Assembly (NCBI GenBank): GCA_009912235.1
Contig: WNDS01000005.1
Coordinates: 253,001 to 317,000, forward strand
Direction: 5' to 3'
From: Stenotrophomonas maltophilia
GTDB taxonomy: Bacteria > Pseudomonadota > Gammaproteobacteria > Xanthomonadales > Xanthomonadaceae
Length of the DNA: 64,000 nucleotides
Shown here: in pieces, positions 29,198-37,838 of the stretch
How the letters are laid out: every line of letters starts with the position of its first letter
How positions within the stretch are numbered: the stretch's first letter is position 1
Position numbers and translations under genes: made by a program
The notes under the pieces: generated by a model
Seen by the model: the letters and a program-made list of their open reading frames with translations, nothing else
The model's database searches: none
What the model was told of the DNA's origin: nothing

Positions 29198-29728
29198 TCA
29201 TTTCTTTTCAGGCGCCTCGTTGACGATCGCTTCCAGGTCCTTCTGCAGGTCCGCGAACAGCGGCTGCATGCGCGCCTGGATGGCCACCATCACGTTCTGC
29301 ATCAGCGCCGGGGTCTTGTCCAGCAGGCTCTGCCCGGCCGAGCTCTCGTAGAACTCGGCCATGGCCAGCACGTCTTCCCGGCTGAACGTCTTCTTGTACA
29401 GGTCCACGTACATCGGCCGCAGCTGCTGCCACGACTGTGCCTGGCGCAGGGTCTGGTTGGTGCGCGCCTGGATGCGCTTGAGCTGTTCCTGCTGCTGCGC
29501 GTTGAGCTGGCGCTGCGCGGCGATCTGCTCGAACTGCTGGCGCTGCATGGTCTCGATCTGCGGCAGCATGGTGTCGATCATGGTCTGCGCGCGCGAGGCC
29601 GACAGCAGGCGGTTGATGTCGCCGTCCGACGGCGGGGCGGCCAGCGCCGGGGCCGTGGCCAGGGCCAGGCCGAGCAGCAGCACGCCACGGCGCAGCAGGG
29701 TGGGGAAGCGGTAGGCGGGGCGGGTCAT
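29198..29728 (-). CDS. DUF2059 exported protein
   Basis: A 176-residue periplasmic protein. N-terminal signal peptide (LLRRGVLLLGLALATAPALA) followed by a Gln/Met-rich helical region (MIDTMLPQIETMQRQQFEQI) and the DUF2059 domain (YVDLYKKTFSREDVLAMAEF, YESSAGQSLLDKTPALMQN). The C-terminus is charged (EAPEKK). The function of the domain is not established. The start is ATG 29728; it is divergent from arfB. Confidence 0.86.
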   Translation of the reverse strand: MTRPAYRFPTLLRRGVLLLGLALATAPALAAPPSDGDINRLLSASRAQTMIDTMLPQIETMQRQQFEQIAAQRQLNAQQQEQLKRIQARTNQTLRQAQSWQQLRPMYVDLYKKTFSREDVLAMAEFYESSAGQSLLDKTPALMQNVMVAIQARMQPLFADLQKDLEAIVNEAPEKK

Positions 29729-29854
29729 GCGGGCGTCCTGCAGTACATGGAGCCCCGAGCATACCCGGCCCACAGGCGAAGGCGACGTGTTGGCCGCGTG
29801 TTCGGCGGCATACGGGGCGCGATGGCGACGGCGGCACCGGCTACAATGCGCCCC

Positions 29855-30286
29855 ATGGGTAATGGACCGGTCACCATCAACGCGCATCTTGTCATCCCCG
29901 AGGACGAACTCGTGGAGCGCTTCGTGCGTGCCAGTGGGGCCGGTGGCCAGAACGTCAACAAGGTATCGACGGCGGTGGAGCTGCGTTTCGACGTGGCCGG
30001 CTCGCCGTCGCTGCCCGAGCCGTTGCGCGCGCGCCTGCTGGCGCGGCGCGACCGGCGCATGACCAGCGAAGGCGTGCTGGTCATCGACGCGCAGCGCTTC
30101 CGTACCCAGGACCGCAACCGCGAGGACGCGCGCGAGCGGTTGGCCGCCATCATCCAGGCCGGGCTGAGCATGCCCAAGGCGCGCAAGGCAACCAAGCCGA
30201 CCCTCGGGTCGAAACTGCGTCGTCTGGACGCCAAACGCGAGCGCGCGCACGTCAAGCGCGGGCGCTCCACACGCAACTGGGAGTGA
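29855..30286 (+). CDS. arfB: ArfB, alternative ribosome-rescue peptidyl-tRNA hydrolase
   Basis: Release-factor-like protein of 143 residues that frees ribosomes stalled without a stop codon. The GGQ catalytic motif is in ASGAGGQNVNKVSTAVELRF and the basic C-terminal tail (RAHVKRGRSTRNW) is the part that enters the empty mRNA channel. ATG 29855 (MGNGPVTINAHLVIPEDELV) is used; further upstream in-frame ATGs give an unlikely Arg-rich extension. Four bases separate it from the next gene. Confidence 0.92.
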   Translation: MGNGPVTINAHLVIPEDELVERFVRASGAGGQNVNKVSTAVELRFDVAGSPSLPEPLRARLLARRDRRMTSEGVLVIDAQRFRTQDRNREDARERLAAIIQAGLSMPKARKATKPTLGSKLRRLDAKRERAHVKRGRSTRNWE

Positions 30287-30290
30287 GTGC

Positions 30291-30893
30291 TTGAACAACC
30301 CGACGCCGTTGCTGCCGGCCGTTCCGCCGAACATGCCGCAGGTCAAACCCAACGCCTTCCTGCGCTGGCTGGCGCGCTGCACCCTGCGCCTGGGCGGCTG
30401 GAAAGTCACCGGTACCCTGCCGAACATTCCCCGGCTGGTGTTCATCATCGCCCCGCATTCGTCCAACTGGGACGGTCTGTGGGGCATGGCCGCCAAGATC
30501 GCGCTGGGCATGAAGGTGAAGGTGCTGGGCAAGGCCTCGCTGTTCTGGTGGCCGCTGGGCCCGCTGCTGCACAAGCTGGGCGTGATCCCGCTGGACCGCA
30601 GTTCGCCGCAGGGCACGGTCGGCCAGGCGGTGGACCTGATCCGCAACAACGAGAAGATGTGGTTCGCCATCACCCCGGAAGGCACCCGCAAGGCCGTGAA
30701 GGACTGGAAGGCCGGCTTCCTGAAGATCGCGCGGATGGCCGACGTGCCGATCCTGGCCGCGTATTTCCATTACCCGGAAAAGACCATCGGCATCGGCCCG
30801 GTGTTCACCCCCAGCGGTGACGATGCGGCCGACATGGCCCTCATCCGCGAGTTCTACCGGCCCTGGATCGGCAAGACCCGCGGCACCGTCTGA
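30291..30893 (+). CDS. 1-acylglycerol-3-phosphate acyltransferase-family protein
   Basis: A 200-residue PlsC-type acyltransferase. The HX4D catalytic motif is HSSNWD (IIAPHSSNWDGLWGMAAK) and the phosphate-binding box is FAITPEGTRK. Family members of this short subgroup act on lipid or ornithine-lipid acceptors; the exact acceptor is unknown. It starts at TTG 30291, only four bases after the arfB stop, with GGGAGTGAG upstream, so the two are probably cotranscribed. Confidence 0.82.
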   Translation: MNNPTPLLPAVPPNMPQVKPNAFLRWLARCTLRLGGWKVTGTLPNIPRLVFIIAPHSSNWDGLWGMAAKIALGMKVKVLGKASLFWWPLGPLLHKLGVIPLDRSSPQGTVGQAVDLIRNNEKMWFAITPEGTRKAVKDWKAGFLKIARMADVPILAAYFHYPEKTIGIGPVFTPSGDDAADMALIREFYRPWIGKTRGTV

Positions 30894-31026
30894 GCGCCAC
30901 GCAGGTGCTGTGCGGGCGGCCCGGCCGGGCCTGGGCCTCCCGCCACGTCCGGCACATGCCGGACGCAGGCAACAGGAGTAGGGTGATTGGCTGTCCCCCG
31001 GTTCTGCTGCCCAAGGAGCATCACCC

Positions 31027-33183
31027 ATGTCGCGTACCCTCGTCCTGGCCGCCGCCATCAGCATTGCGCTGGCCGCCTGTTCCGGCAAGGAGTCCACCCC
31101 CGTGTCCGACGTCCAGAAGGCCCCGGCCCAGCAGCCGGCCGACGCTGCCACCAATCCTCTGCTGAGCGCCAGCACGCTGCCGTTCCAGGCCCCGCAGTTC
31201 GACAAGATCAAGGACAGCGATTACCTGCCGGCCTTCGATGAAGGCATGCGCCAGCACCTGGCCGACGTGCGCAAGATCGTCGACAACACCGAGCCGGCCA
31301 CCTTTGACAACACCATCGTGGCGATGGAGCGCAGCGGCGAAACGCTGAACCGCGTCTCGCGCATCTTCTTCGGCCTGGTGCAGGCCGACACCAACGATGC
31401 GCGCCAGAAGATCCAGGAAGAGGTGTCGCCGAAGCTGGCCGCCCACCAGGACGAAGTGAACCTGGACCCGAAGCTGTTCGCGCGCGTGAAGTCGATCTAC
31501 GACCAGCGCGACAACCTGGGCCTGGACCCGGTGCAGAAGCGCCTGGTCGAGCATTACTACGACCACCTGGTTCGCTCGGGCGCACAGCTATCCGACGCCG
31601 ACAAGGCCAGCCTGCGCAAGCTCAACGTGGAAGAAACCACGCTGTCCACGCAGTTCCACACCCGCCTGGTGGCCGCCACCGCCGCCGCCGCCGTGGTGGT
31701 GGAGGACAAGACCAAGCTGGCCGGGCTGGATGACGGCGCCATCAACAACGCCGCCGCTGCCGCCAAGGAGCGCAAGCTGGATGGCAAGTTCGTGCTGCCG
31801 CTGCAGAATACCACCCAGCAGCCGGTGCTCGGTTCGCTGAGCGACCGCGACCAGCGTGCCGCCGTGTTGAAGGCCTCGGAAACCCGCGCCGAGCGCGGCG
31901 ATGCCAACGACACCCGGCAGACCGTGCAGCGCTTGGCCCAGCTGCGCGCGCAGAAGGCCAAGCTGCTCGGCTTTGACACCTTTGCCGACTACCAGCTGGG
32001 CGACCAGATGGCCAAGACCCCGGCTGCCGCGCTGAAGCTGCTGACCGACACCGTGCCGGCGGCCACCGCCAAGGCACGCACCGAAGCCGGCGAGATCCAG
32101 AAGGTCATCGACGCGCAGAAGGGCGGCTTCAAGCTGGCCGCCTCGGACTGGGACTTCTACGCCGAGCAGGTGCGCAAGGCCAAGTACGACCTGGACGAAT
32201 CGCAGGTCAAGCCGTACTTCGAACTGGATAACGTGCTGCAGAACGGCGTCTTCTACGCCGCCAACCAGCTGTACGGCATCACCTTCAAGCAGCGCACCGA
32301 CATTCCGACCTACAACCCGGACATGAAGGTCTACGAAGTGTTCGACAAGGACGGCAGCTCGCTGGCCCTGTTCTACACCGACTACTTCAAGCGTGACAGC
32401 AAGTCCGGCGGCGCCTGGATGGACGTGTTCGTCGAACAGGACGGCCTGACCAGTGCCAAGCCGGTGGTCTACAACGTCTGCAACTTCACCAAGCCGGCCG
32501 ATGGCCAGCCTGCGCTGATCAGCTTCGACGACGTCACCACCATGTTCCATGAGTTCGGCCATGCGCTGCACGGCATGTTCTCGAACGTGAAGTACCCGTC
32601 CATCGCCGGCACCGCCACCTCGCGCGATTTCGTCGAGTTCCCCTCGCAGTTCAACGAGAACTGGGCGCTGGACCCGAAGGTGTTCGCGCACTACGCCAAG
32701 CACTACAAGACCGGCGAGGCGATGCCGCAGGAACTGGTTGACAAGATCCTCAAGGCGCGCAGCTTTAACCAGGGCTATGCGACCACCGAGTACCTGTCGG
32801 CCGCACTGCTTGACCTGGCCTGGCACACCCAGAAGGCCGACGTCCCGCTGCAGGACGTGGACGCCTTCGAAGCCGGTGCGCTGAAGAAGTTTAAGATCGA
32901 CCTGCCGCAGGTGCCGCCGCGCTACCGCACCACCTACTTCGACCACATCTGGGGTGGCGGCTACTCGGCCGGTTACTACGCCTACTTCTGGGCTGAAGTG
33001 CTCGACCACGATGCCTTCCAGTGGTTCACCGAGCACGGTGGCCTGACCGCCGCCAACGGCCAGGAATTTCGCGACAAGATCCTCTCGCGCGGCAACAGCG
33101 TGGAGCTCTCCGAGCTCTACCGCGACTTCCGCGGCAAGGACCCCTCGGTCGAGCCGCTGCTGAAGTTCCGCGGCCTGAAGTAA
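31027..33183 (+). CDS. dcp: M3-family peptidyl-dipeptidase (Dcp-like lipoprotein)
   Basis: Zinc oligopeptidase of 718 residues that trims short peptides from the C-terminus. It carries a lipoprotein signal (ISIALAACSG, lipidation Cys at 19), a long helical region, and the zinc motif HEFGH at 508-512 (TTMFHEFGHALHGMFSN) followed by the third-ligand region FVEFPSQFNENW. The C-terminal substrate loop shows YFDHIWGGGYSAGYYAYFWA. The lipidated, exported form is common in xanthomonads. A strong terminator follows. Confidence 0.93.
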   Translation: MSRTLVLAAAISIALAACSGKESTPVSDVQKAPAQQPADAATNPLLSASTLPFQAPQFDKIKDSDYLPAFDEGMRQHLADVRKIVDNTEPATFDNTIVAMERSGETLNRVSRIFFGLVQADTNDARQKIQEEVSPKLAAHQDEVNLDPKLFARVKSIYDQRDNLGLDPVQKRLVEHYYDHLVRSGAQLSDADKASLRKLNVEETTLSTQFHTRLVAATAAAAVVVEDKTKLAGLDDGAINNAAAAAKERKLDGKFVLPLQNTTQQPVLGSLSDRDQRAAVLKASETRAERGDANDTRQTVQRLAQLRAQKAKLLGFDTFADYQLGDQMAKTPAAALKLLTDTVPAATAKARTEAGEIQKVIDAQKGGFKLAASDWDFYAEQVRKAKYDLDESQVKPYFELDNVLQNGVFYAANQLYGITFKQRTDIPTYNPDMKVYEVFDKDGSSLALFYTDYFKRDSKSGGAWMDVFVEQDGLTSAKPVVYNVCNFTKPADGQPALISFDDVTTMFHEFGHALHGMFSNVKYPSIAGTATSRDFVEFPSQFNENWALDPKVFAHYAKHYKTGEAMPQELVDKILKARSFNQGYATTEYLSAALLDLAWHTQKADVPLQDVDAFEAGALKKFKIDLPQVPPRYRTTYFDHIWGGGYSAGYYAYFWAEVLDHDAFQWFTEHGGLTAANGQEFRDKILSRGNSVELSELYRDFRGKDPSVEPLLKFRGLK

Positions 33184-33190
33184 GCAACAG

Positions 33191-33218
33191 AAAACGGCGG
33201 GGGCAGCCCCGCCGTTTT
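33191..33218 (+). terminator. Strong intrinsic terminator after the M3 peptidase
   Basis: AAAACGGCGGGG-GCAG-CCCCGCCGTTTT: a 12-base perfect stem, tetraloop and T-run, eight bases after the stop codon. It is followed by a GGGGTC-type palindrome at 33231-33275. Confidence 0.9.
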
Positions 33219-33386
33219 CGTTGCGGTTCCCGGGGTCGGATCCCCTTGCGCAGGGCGCAAAGGGCTCCGGCCCCGTTTGCGTTACGCACCTTTTACGCGC
33301 TGCGCCTTCCCCCGGCATCGCACCTTTACGGCCCGCACGCGCATCGTGTGCCTACCGCGCCACGGGCGCATTGCTGAAGGTGTTCC

Positions 33387-33788
33387 ATGACCATCCTGGT
33401 GCTCCGGCACGCGCCGTCGTCGGCGCCGCTGCCGATGTTGCCGTCGCAGCTCGCCGGCCATCGCGTGCTGTGTACCTCCTGCACGGACCTGGCCAGCCTG
33501 CGCCAGTGCCTGTGCCAGCCGCAGGCGATGGCGGCTGACTGGGTGGTGCTGGATGTGGGCGTGGCCGACGAAAGCCAGTGGCAGCATAAAGGTGCCGCGT
33601 TGGGCGACGCGCTGGAACACCTGCCGGCGCCGTACATCGAACTGCAGGCACCGGCGCAGCCGGGGCTGGAAGCGCGCCTGCACCTGCAGCACGGCCCGGC
33701 CTCGATCGTGGTGGACCAGCGCAGCCAGCAGGCCGGCTATCCGCTGTCGCTGGCCATTGTCGGCCGCCGCCTGGCGATGGAGGGCTGA
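33387..33788 (+). CDS. Dehydroquinase-like small protein, first of tandem pair
   Basis: A 133-residue protein of uncertain function. It shares the overall order of type II dehydroquinase: a central segment where the enzyme has the NPGA loop (here WVVLDVGVADESQW), then PYIELQAPA where the enzyme has the catalytic EVHLSN, and a late GYPLSLAIVGRRLAMEG like the enzyme's C-terminal GxGxxGYRLALEA helix. The catalytic Tyr loop, the NPGAYTH loop and the EVHLSN histidine are all missing, so it is probably not an active dehydratase. It is followed after three bases by a second gene of the same kind. The relation is my reading of short motifs and should be treated as tentative. Confidence 0.5.
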   Translation: MTILVLRHAPSSAPLPMLPSQLAGHRVLCTSCTDLASLRQCLCQPQAMAADWVVLDVGVADESQWQHKGAALGDALEHLPAPYIELQAPAQPGLEARLHLQHGPASIVVDQRSQQAGYPLSLAIVGRRLAMEG

Positions 33789-33791
33789 GCC

Positions 33792-34238
33792 ATGTCGATC
33801 TTCATCATCCGTTGGCCCGAAGCGGCCGGCGCGCTGATCCGCACCGCCGCACCGCTGCCGGGGCTGGTACTGAAATCGCTGGTGCACCGGGCCATCGACG
33901 CCGGCACCAGCGTGGCCATCCGTGCCTGCGGTTCGGAGCAGGAACTGCTGGACGCGCTGCGCGTGGCCGACCACAGCCGCGGCGAGATCACCCTGCTCGA
34001 CCCGGGTGCATGCGCGGACAGCGTGCGCCTGCAGCGGCTGCTGCCGCACCTGCACAACGCCTACGTGGAAGTACACGACGATGGCGCCGTGGCCGAACCG
34101 TGCCTGCCGTCCGGCGTGGGCCAGCGGCTGGGCATCGCTGCGGGATATGGCGCGCAGAGCTACGTGCTGGCGCTGAACATCGCCCTGGACCACCTGGGCC
34201 TGTCCGAGGGTGCCAACCGGGTGCATGTGGGAACCTGA
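33792..34238 (+). CDS. Dehydroquinase-like small protein, second of tandem pair
   Basis: A 148-residue protein closer to type II dehydroquinase than its neighbour: SEQELLDALRVADHSRGEIT corresponds to the enzyme's ExELIDALHxA region, LLDPGACADSVRLQ to the INPGAYTHTSVALR loop (Asn replaced by Asp, His lost), YVEVHDDGAVAEPC to EVHLSNxxxREPFR (His kept, Ser/Asn replaced) and AAGYGAQSYVLALNIALDHL to the GxGAQGYxLAL helix. The N-terminal LNGPNLNLLG loop is absent. This looks like a pseudo-enzyme derived from AroQ. It is translated from ATG 33792, three bases after the first gene. Confidence 0.55.
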   Translation: MSIFIIRWPEAAGALIRTAAPLPGLVLKSLVHRAIDAGTSVAIRACGSEQELLDALRVADHSRGEITLLDPGACADSVRLQRLLPHLHNAYVEVHDDGAVAEPCLPSGVGQRLGIAAGYGAQSYVLALNIALDHLGLSEGANRVHVGT

Positions 34239-34264
34239 GCGCACTCGGGGGCTGGGGGGGGGCA

Positions 34265-34357
34265 GGGGTCAGATCCCTTTCCGCGAAGCGGAAAGGGATC
34301 TGACCCCATGCGTCGGACCCCATGCGTCGGTAGCGCCGGGCCATGCCCGGCGCTACC
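34265..34357. repeat. GGGGTCAGA palindrome followed by perfect SMAG palindrome
   Basis: 34265-34307 is GGGGTCAGATCCCTTTCC facing GGAAAGGGATCTGACCCC; 34329-34357 is a full SMAG palindrome with GGTAGCGCC on one side and GGCGCTACC on the other. The direct repeat CCCCATGCGTCGG links them. This gap lies upstream of lepB. Confidence 0.8.
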
Positions 34358-34414
34358 GGGAACCTGCGGCGCCTGCAGGTGGTCTGATCCCGCTTCCACC
34401 CTCCGGAATCCGTC

Positions 34415-35038
34415 ATGGACGCTGTCGCCCGCCCCCCGCTGTCCCACCGTGCCCTGGCCTGGCTGAAGAAGGAAGCACTGCCATTGCTGGTCATGCTCGG
34501 CCTGCTGGCGGCGGCGCGCGACACCCTGGCCAACCACTACGTGGTGCCCAGCGGGTCCATGCAGCCCACGCTGCAGCCGGGCGACCGCGTGGTGGTGGAC
34601 ATGCGTGCCTACGGCCTGCGCCTGCCCTTCACCAGCCACTCGCTGCTGGCCGCCAACCGGCCGCAGCCCGGCGAGGTGGCGGTGTTCGATTCGCCGGCCG
34701 ACGGCACGCGCCTGATCAAGCGGGTGGCGGCCGTGGCCGGTGACCATGTGCAGCTGCACGACGGGCACCTGGTCATCAACGGCCAGCCGCTGCAGGTGGG
34801 CACCTCGCGCAGCGAAACGTTCGGCAGCCGCCAGGCCACGCTCGACCTGGACATGGGCGGTGGCCCGGACATCGCCGACATGGAGGTGCCGGCCGGCAAG
34901 GTGCTGGTGCTGGGCGACCACCGCGGCAACAGCTTCGATGGGCGCTTCTTCGGGTTCGTCGACGCTGACAAGCTGTATGGGCGCGCAGTGGCCGTCTATT
35001 ACCGCCGTGGCGCCGGCCTGGAGTGGCAGCGCCTCTAG
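34415..35038 (+). CDS. lepB: Signal peptidase I
   Basis: Inner-membrane Ser/Lys protease of 207 residues that cleaves Sec signal peptides. A single N-terminal transmembrane helix (ALPLLVMLGLLAAARD) precedes the catalytic Ser48 in HYVVPSGSMQPTLQPGD; the general-base Lys102 is in TRLIKRVAAVAGD. The closing box is VLVLGDHRGNSFDGRFFGFV. It is short and solitary, whereas the main lepB usually sits with lepA-rnc-era, so this is probably an accessory signal peptidase. Its own stop is TAG (35036-35038), showing that TAG is a normal terminator in this genome. Confidence 0.92.
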   Translation: MDAVARPPLSHRALAWLKKEALPLLVMLGLLAAARDTLANHYVVPSGSMQPTLQPGDRVVVDMRAYGLRLPFTSHSLLAANRPQPGEVAVFDSPADGTRLIKRVAAVAGDHVQLHDGHLVINGQPLQVGTSRSETFGSRQATLDLDMGGGPDIADMEVPAGKVLVLGDHRGNSFDGRFFGFVDADKLYGRAVAVYYRRGAGLEWQRL

Positions 35039-35157
35039 GCTTCATCGATATGTTTCAGATATCGATCCTGACCTGACAGGTTATGGATCGTCTGGATCGC
35101 CGGGACTAGGCTGACACCCTTCCCACACCGTGCCGCGCCCCACGCGGCGTCCGATCC

Positions 35158-36414
35158 ATGAATGACGATACCGCCGCCGTCGAGCGCGGCCTTGTTCCTG
35201 CAGCCACCGGCATGGCCGACACCCGCATCCAGCAGGGCACCCCGGCGTTCAAGCGCACGGCGGCGGCGCTGTTCCTGGCCGGCTTTTCCACCTTCGGCCT
35301 GCTGTACACGGTGCAGCCGCTGCTGCCCGAGTTCAGCCGCCACTTCGGTGTTTCCGCCGCCGGCAGCGCCATGTCGCTGTCGCTCAGCACCGGCACGCTG
35401 GCGGTGGCGATGCTGCTGGCCGGCCTGCTGTCCGACGCGGTCGGCCGCCGCCCGCTGATGATCGCCGCGCTGATGCTGTCGGCGCTGCTGTCGCTGTGCA
35501 CAGGCCTGGTGGATGACTGGACCACGCCGCTGGTGCTGCGCACGCTGCTGGGCATCGCGCTGAGCGTCGTACCGGCAGTGGCGATGACCTACCTGGTCGA
35601 AGAAATGGACAGCCGCGCGCTGGGCCTGGCCATGGGGCTGTACATCGGCGGCAATGCCATCGGTGGCATGAGCCGGCGCCTGCTGGCCGGCATCATCGCC
35701 GACCATTGGGGCTGGCGCTGGGGCATCGGCGTGGTCTCGCTGATCGCCGTGGCCAGCACCGTGCTGCTGTGGCTGCAGCTGCCGCCCTCGCGGCATTTCC
35801 AGGCGCGCCGTGGCAGCCTGCGCCAGCTGCCGGCACGCTGGCGCACGCTGTTCGCCGACCCCGGCCTGCCGTGGCTGTTCGTCACCTCGTTCGTGCTGAT
35901 GGGCGTGTTCGTCACTCTCTACAACTACCTGGGCTACCACCTGCTGGCACCGCCATACGGCCTGAGCCAGACCGTGGTCGGCCTGATCTTCAGCGCGTAC
36001 CTGGTGGGCACCTTCAGTTCGGCGTGGATGGGCCAGCAGGCCACCCGCCACGGACGCGGGCGCGTGCTGGTGATCTCCTTCGCGCTGATCGCCTGCGGCA
36101 TCGTGCTGCTGGCCCTGCCGTGGCTGTCTGCGATGGCGCTGGGCATCGCCCTGGGCACCTTCGGTTTCTTCGGCGGCCATTCGGTGGCCAGCAGCTGGGT
36201 CGGCAGCCGCGCCGGTGCGATGCGTGCCGAAGCCTCGGCGCTGTACCTGTTCGCCTACTATCTGGGCTCCAGTGTGCTGGGTGCGCTGGGCGGCCTGGCC
36301 TACACCGCGTGGGACTGGCCCGGCGTGTGCGCCTTCGCCGCCGGCCTGACCGTGCTGGGCAGTGCCGTGGCCTGGAGTCTGTGGCGGCGCCTGCCGCGGC
36401 CGGTTGCCGCCTGA
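35158..36414 (+). CDS. MFS transporter (YnfM/arabinose-efflux type)
   Basis: A 418-residue permease with about 12 membrane helices. The conserved loop 2-3 motif is LAGLLSDAVGRRPLMIAALM and helix 5 carries VPAVAMTYLVEEM. The overall pattern is that of the YnfM/DHA1-like drug and metabolite exporters. The start at ATG 35158 (MNDDTAAVERG) is taken although a later start at about 35212 is possible. It is convergent with the LysR gene next door, an arrangement often seen for LysR-controlled exporters. Confidence 0.85.
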   Translation: MNDDTAAVERGLVPAATGMADTRIQQGTPAFKRTAAALFLAGFSTFGLLYTVQPLLPEFSRHFGVSAAGSAMSLSLSTGTLAVAMLLAGLLSDAVGRRPLMIAALMLSALLSLCTGLVDDWTTPLVLRTLLGIALSVVPAVAMTYLVEEMDSRALGLAMGLYIGGNAIGGMSRRLLAGIIADHWGWRWGIGVVSLIAVASTVLLWLQLPPSRHFQARRGSLRQLPARWRTLFADPGLPWLFVTSFVLMGVFVTLYNYLGYHLLAPPYGLSQTVVGLIFSAYLVGTFSSAWMGQQATRHGRGRVLVISFALIACGIVLLALPWLSAMALGIALGTFGFFGGHSVASSWVGSRAGAMRAEASALYLFAYYLGSSVLGALGGLAYTAWDWPGVCAFAAGLTVLGSAVAWSLWRRLPRPVAA

Positions 36415-36459
36415 TGCTGTGGCAACGCGCTTTCTGTGTAAACCCACCACGTTTGCCGC

Positions 36460-36548
36460 GGTAGCGTCGACTGTTAGTCGACGATCGCGCGCAGCGCGGG
36501 GTTTTCGTGGTCTGATCGAAGAGCAGTCGACTAACAGTCGACCCTACC
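36460..36548. repeat. Paired GTCGACTGTTAGTCGAC repeats
   Basis: GGTAGCGTCGACTGTTAGTC at 36460 and its inverse ending GACTAACAGTCGACCCTACC at 36548, with a CGCGCGCAGCGCG centre. A related pair occurs at 53762-53908. The stop codon of the adjacent LysR gene (TAG on the minus strand, 36544-36546) lies inside the right arm. Confidence 0.7.
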
Positions 36549-37409
36549 CAAACGCGCCGCGCAGCAACGCGGTGAAGTTGCGGATCAGCGGCGTGACCGC
36601 GTCCGCGCGCCAGGCCAGCTGCACCTCCGAATGCGCCCCGGCATCGGCCAGCCGCACGAAGCGCGCGCCCTCCACGTGGATGTGGTTGCACGAGGTCGGC
36701 AGGATGGCCGCACCCAGCCCGGCCGCGGCCAGGCTGATCAGCGTGGAGGCCTCGCCGGCCTCCTGCGCGATGCGCGGGGTGAAGCCGGCCGCCGCGCACA
36801 GCGCGATCATGTGGTCATGGATGCCGGCCCCCGCACTGCGGTGGAACGCCACGAAGGGCTCCTGCGCAAAGTCCTTCAAGGCCAGCGCGCCGCCGGCCTG
36901 CAGCCGCGCCAGCGCCGGATGGCCTTCGCGCACGATCTGCGCCAGCGGATCGACGAACAGCGTGTGCGCTTCCAGTTCCGGCGGCAGCGCCCGCTTGCGG
37001 ATGATGCCGACGTCCAGCCGGTCCTCCAGCAGTGCATCGATCTGCTGCAGGGTGTTAATCTCGCGCAGCTGCAGACGCACCTGCGCATAGCGCTGGCGGT
37101 AGCCGAAAATCGCACGCGGAATCTGCGGTGACAGCGGCGTGGCCCGGGTCAGCCCGATGCGCAGCTCGCCCACTTCCCCGCGTTGCGCACGCTGCACCTC
37201 ATCCACCGCAATGTCGACCTGCTGCACGATGGCCCGCGCACGCTGCTGCAGCAGCGCACGAACAGCCGCGCCCCGATCAGGTCTTCCAGCTGGCGGATCT
37301 GCTGGCTCAGCGGCGGCTGTGACATGCCCAGCCGCTCGGCCGCCTGGCCGAAGTGCAGCGTATCGGCAACGGCCAGGAAGTAACGCAGGTGGCGCAGTTC
37401 AATGGACAT
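36544..37409 (-). pseudogene. LysR-type transcriptional regulator with ~37-bp internal deletion
   Basis: The N-terminus ([40 protein letters not shown]) is an intact LysR helix-turn-helix up to GARLFVR (about 37263). There the frame shifts and sequence resumes at [20 protein letters not shown], then the full effector domain through to TAG 36544-36546. Compared with the family, about 12 residues normally between these blocks (the xRxVxLTxAGE segment) are missing. A 37-base deletion would give exactly the observed frame change and a 300-codon ancestral gene. The repressor domain would not fold behind the linker, so this is probably a pseudogene if the sequence is right. Confidence 0.85.
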
Positions 37410-37838
37410 GGGCCCAGTCTATTCATCGCCAGCCGGAAATGGGTCGGAAATGGGTCAGAGCCCGTTGCGCAGCAACGGGATCCGACCCCGTGCCGACCAA
37501 CGGTCGGCACTCACCCACAGCAGCTGGCACGGTCGGCACCTACCACCAGCAGCAGGAAACTGTCAGGGGCGGGGCGGTGTGGGCTTGCAGGACCGCAGGC
37601 GCCATGGATGACGCCTACGAGCCCCATAGGTGAGGGCGCTTTGCTTGCGAAGCACTGCTTCGCAAGCGCCCGAACGCCCAGCCGCCAGCGGCTGGGCCGG
37701 ACCCCGGAGGGGGTTTACGGCGTGTCCTGCCAGCCCACACCGCCCCGCCATCCCACGGATAGCCGGCTTTTGCTCTGCTTCGGCTTCAGCCTTGGCCTCT
37801 GGAGGTGCAGGGCGGAAGCCCTGCAAACCAGAACACCC
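37410..37838. other. Repeat-rich intergenic region between two LysR genes
   Basis: This 429-base stretch holds no credible gene. It contains a GGGGTC-type palindrome (37452-37489), a GTGCCGACC-AAC-GGTCGGCAC palindrome (37490-37510), and a stem-loop CTTGCGAAGC-ACT-GCTTCGCAAG with extending GGGCGC/GCGCCC arms (about 37635-37671). The remainder is low in coding character. Confidence 0.65.

Noticed and set aside
37410..37838. A small hidden gene or RNA between the two LysR genes
   Set aside because: The frames here are Arg/Pro-rich shadows and the structured parts are explained by known repeat types.
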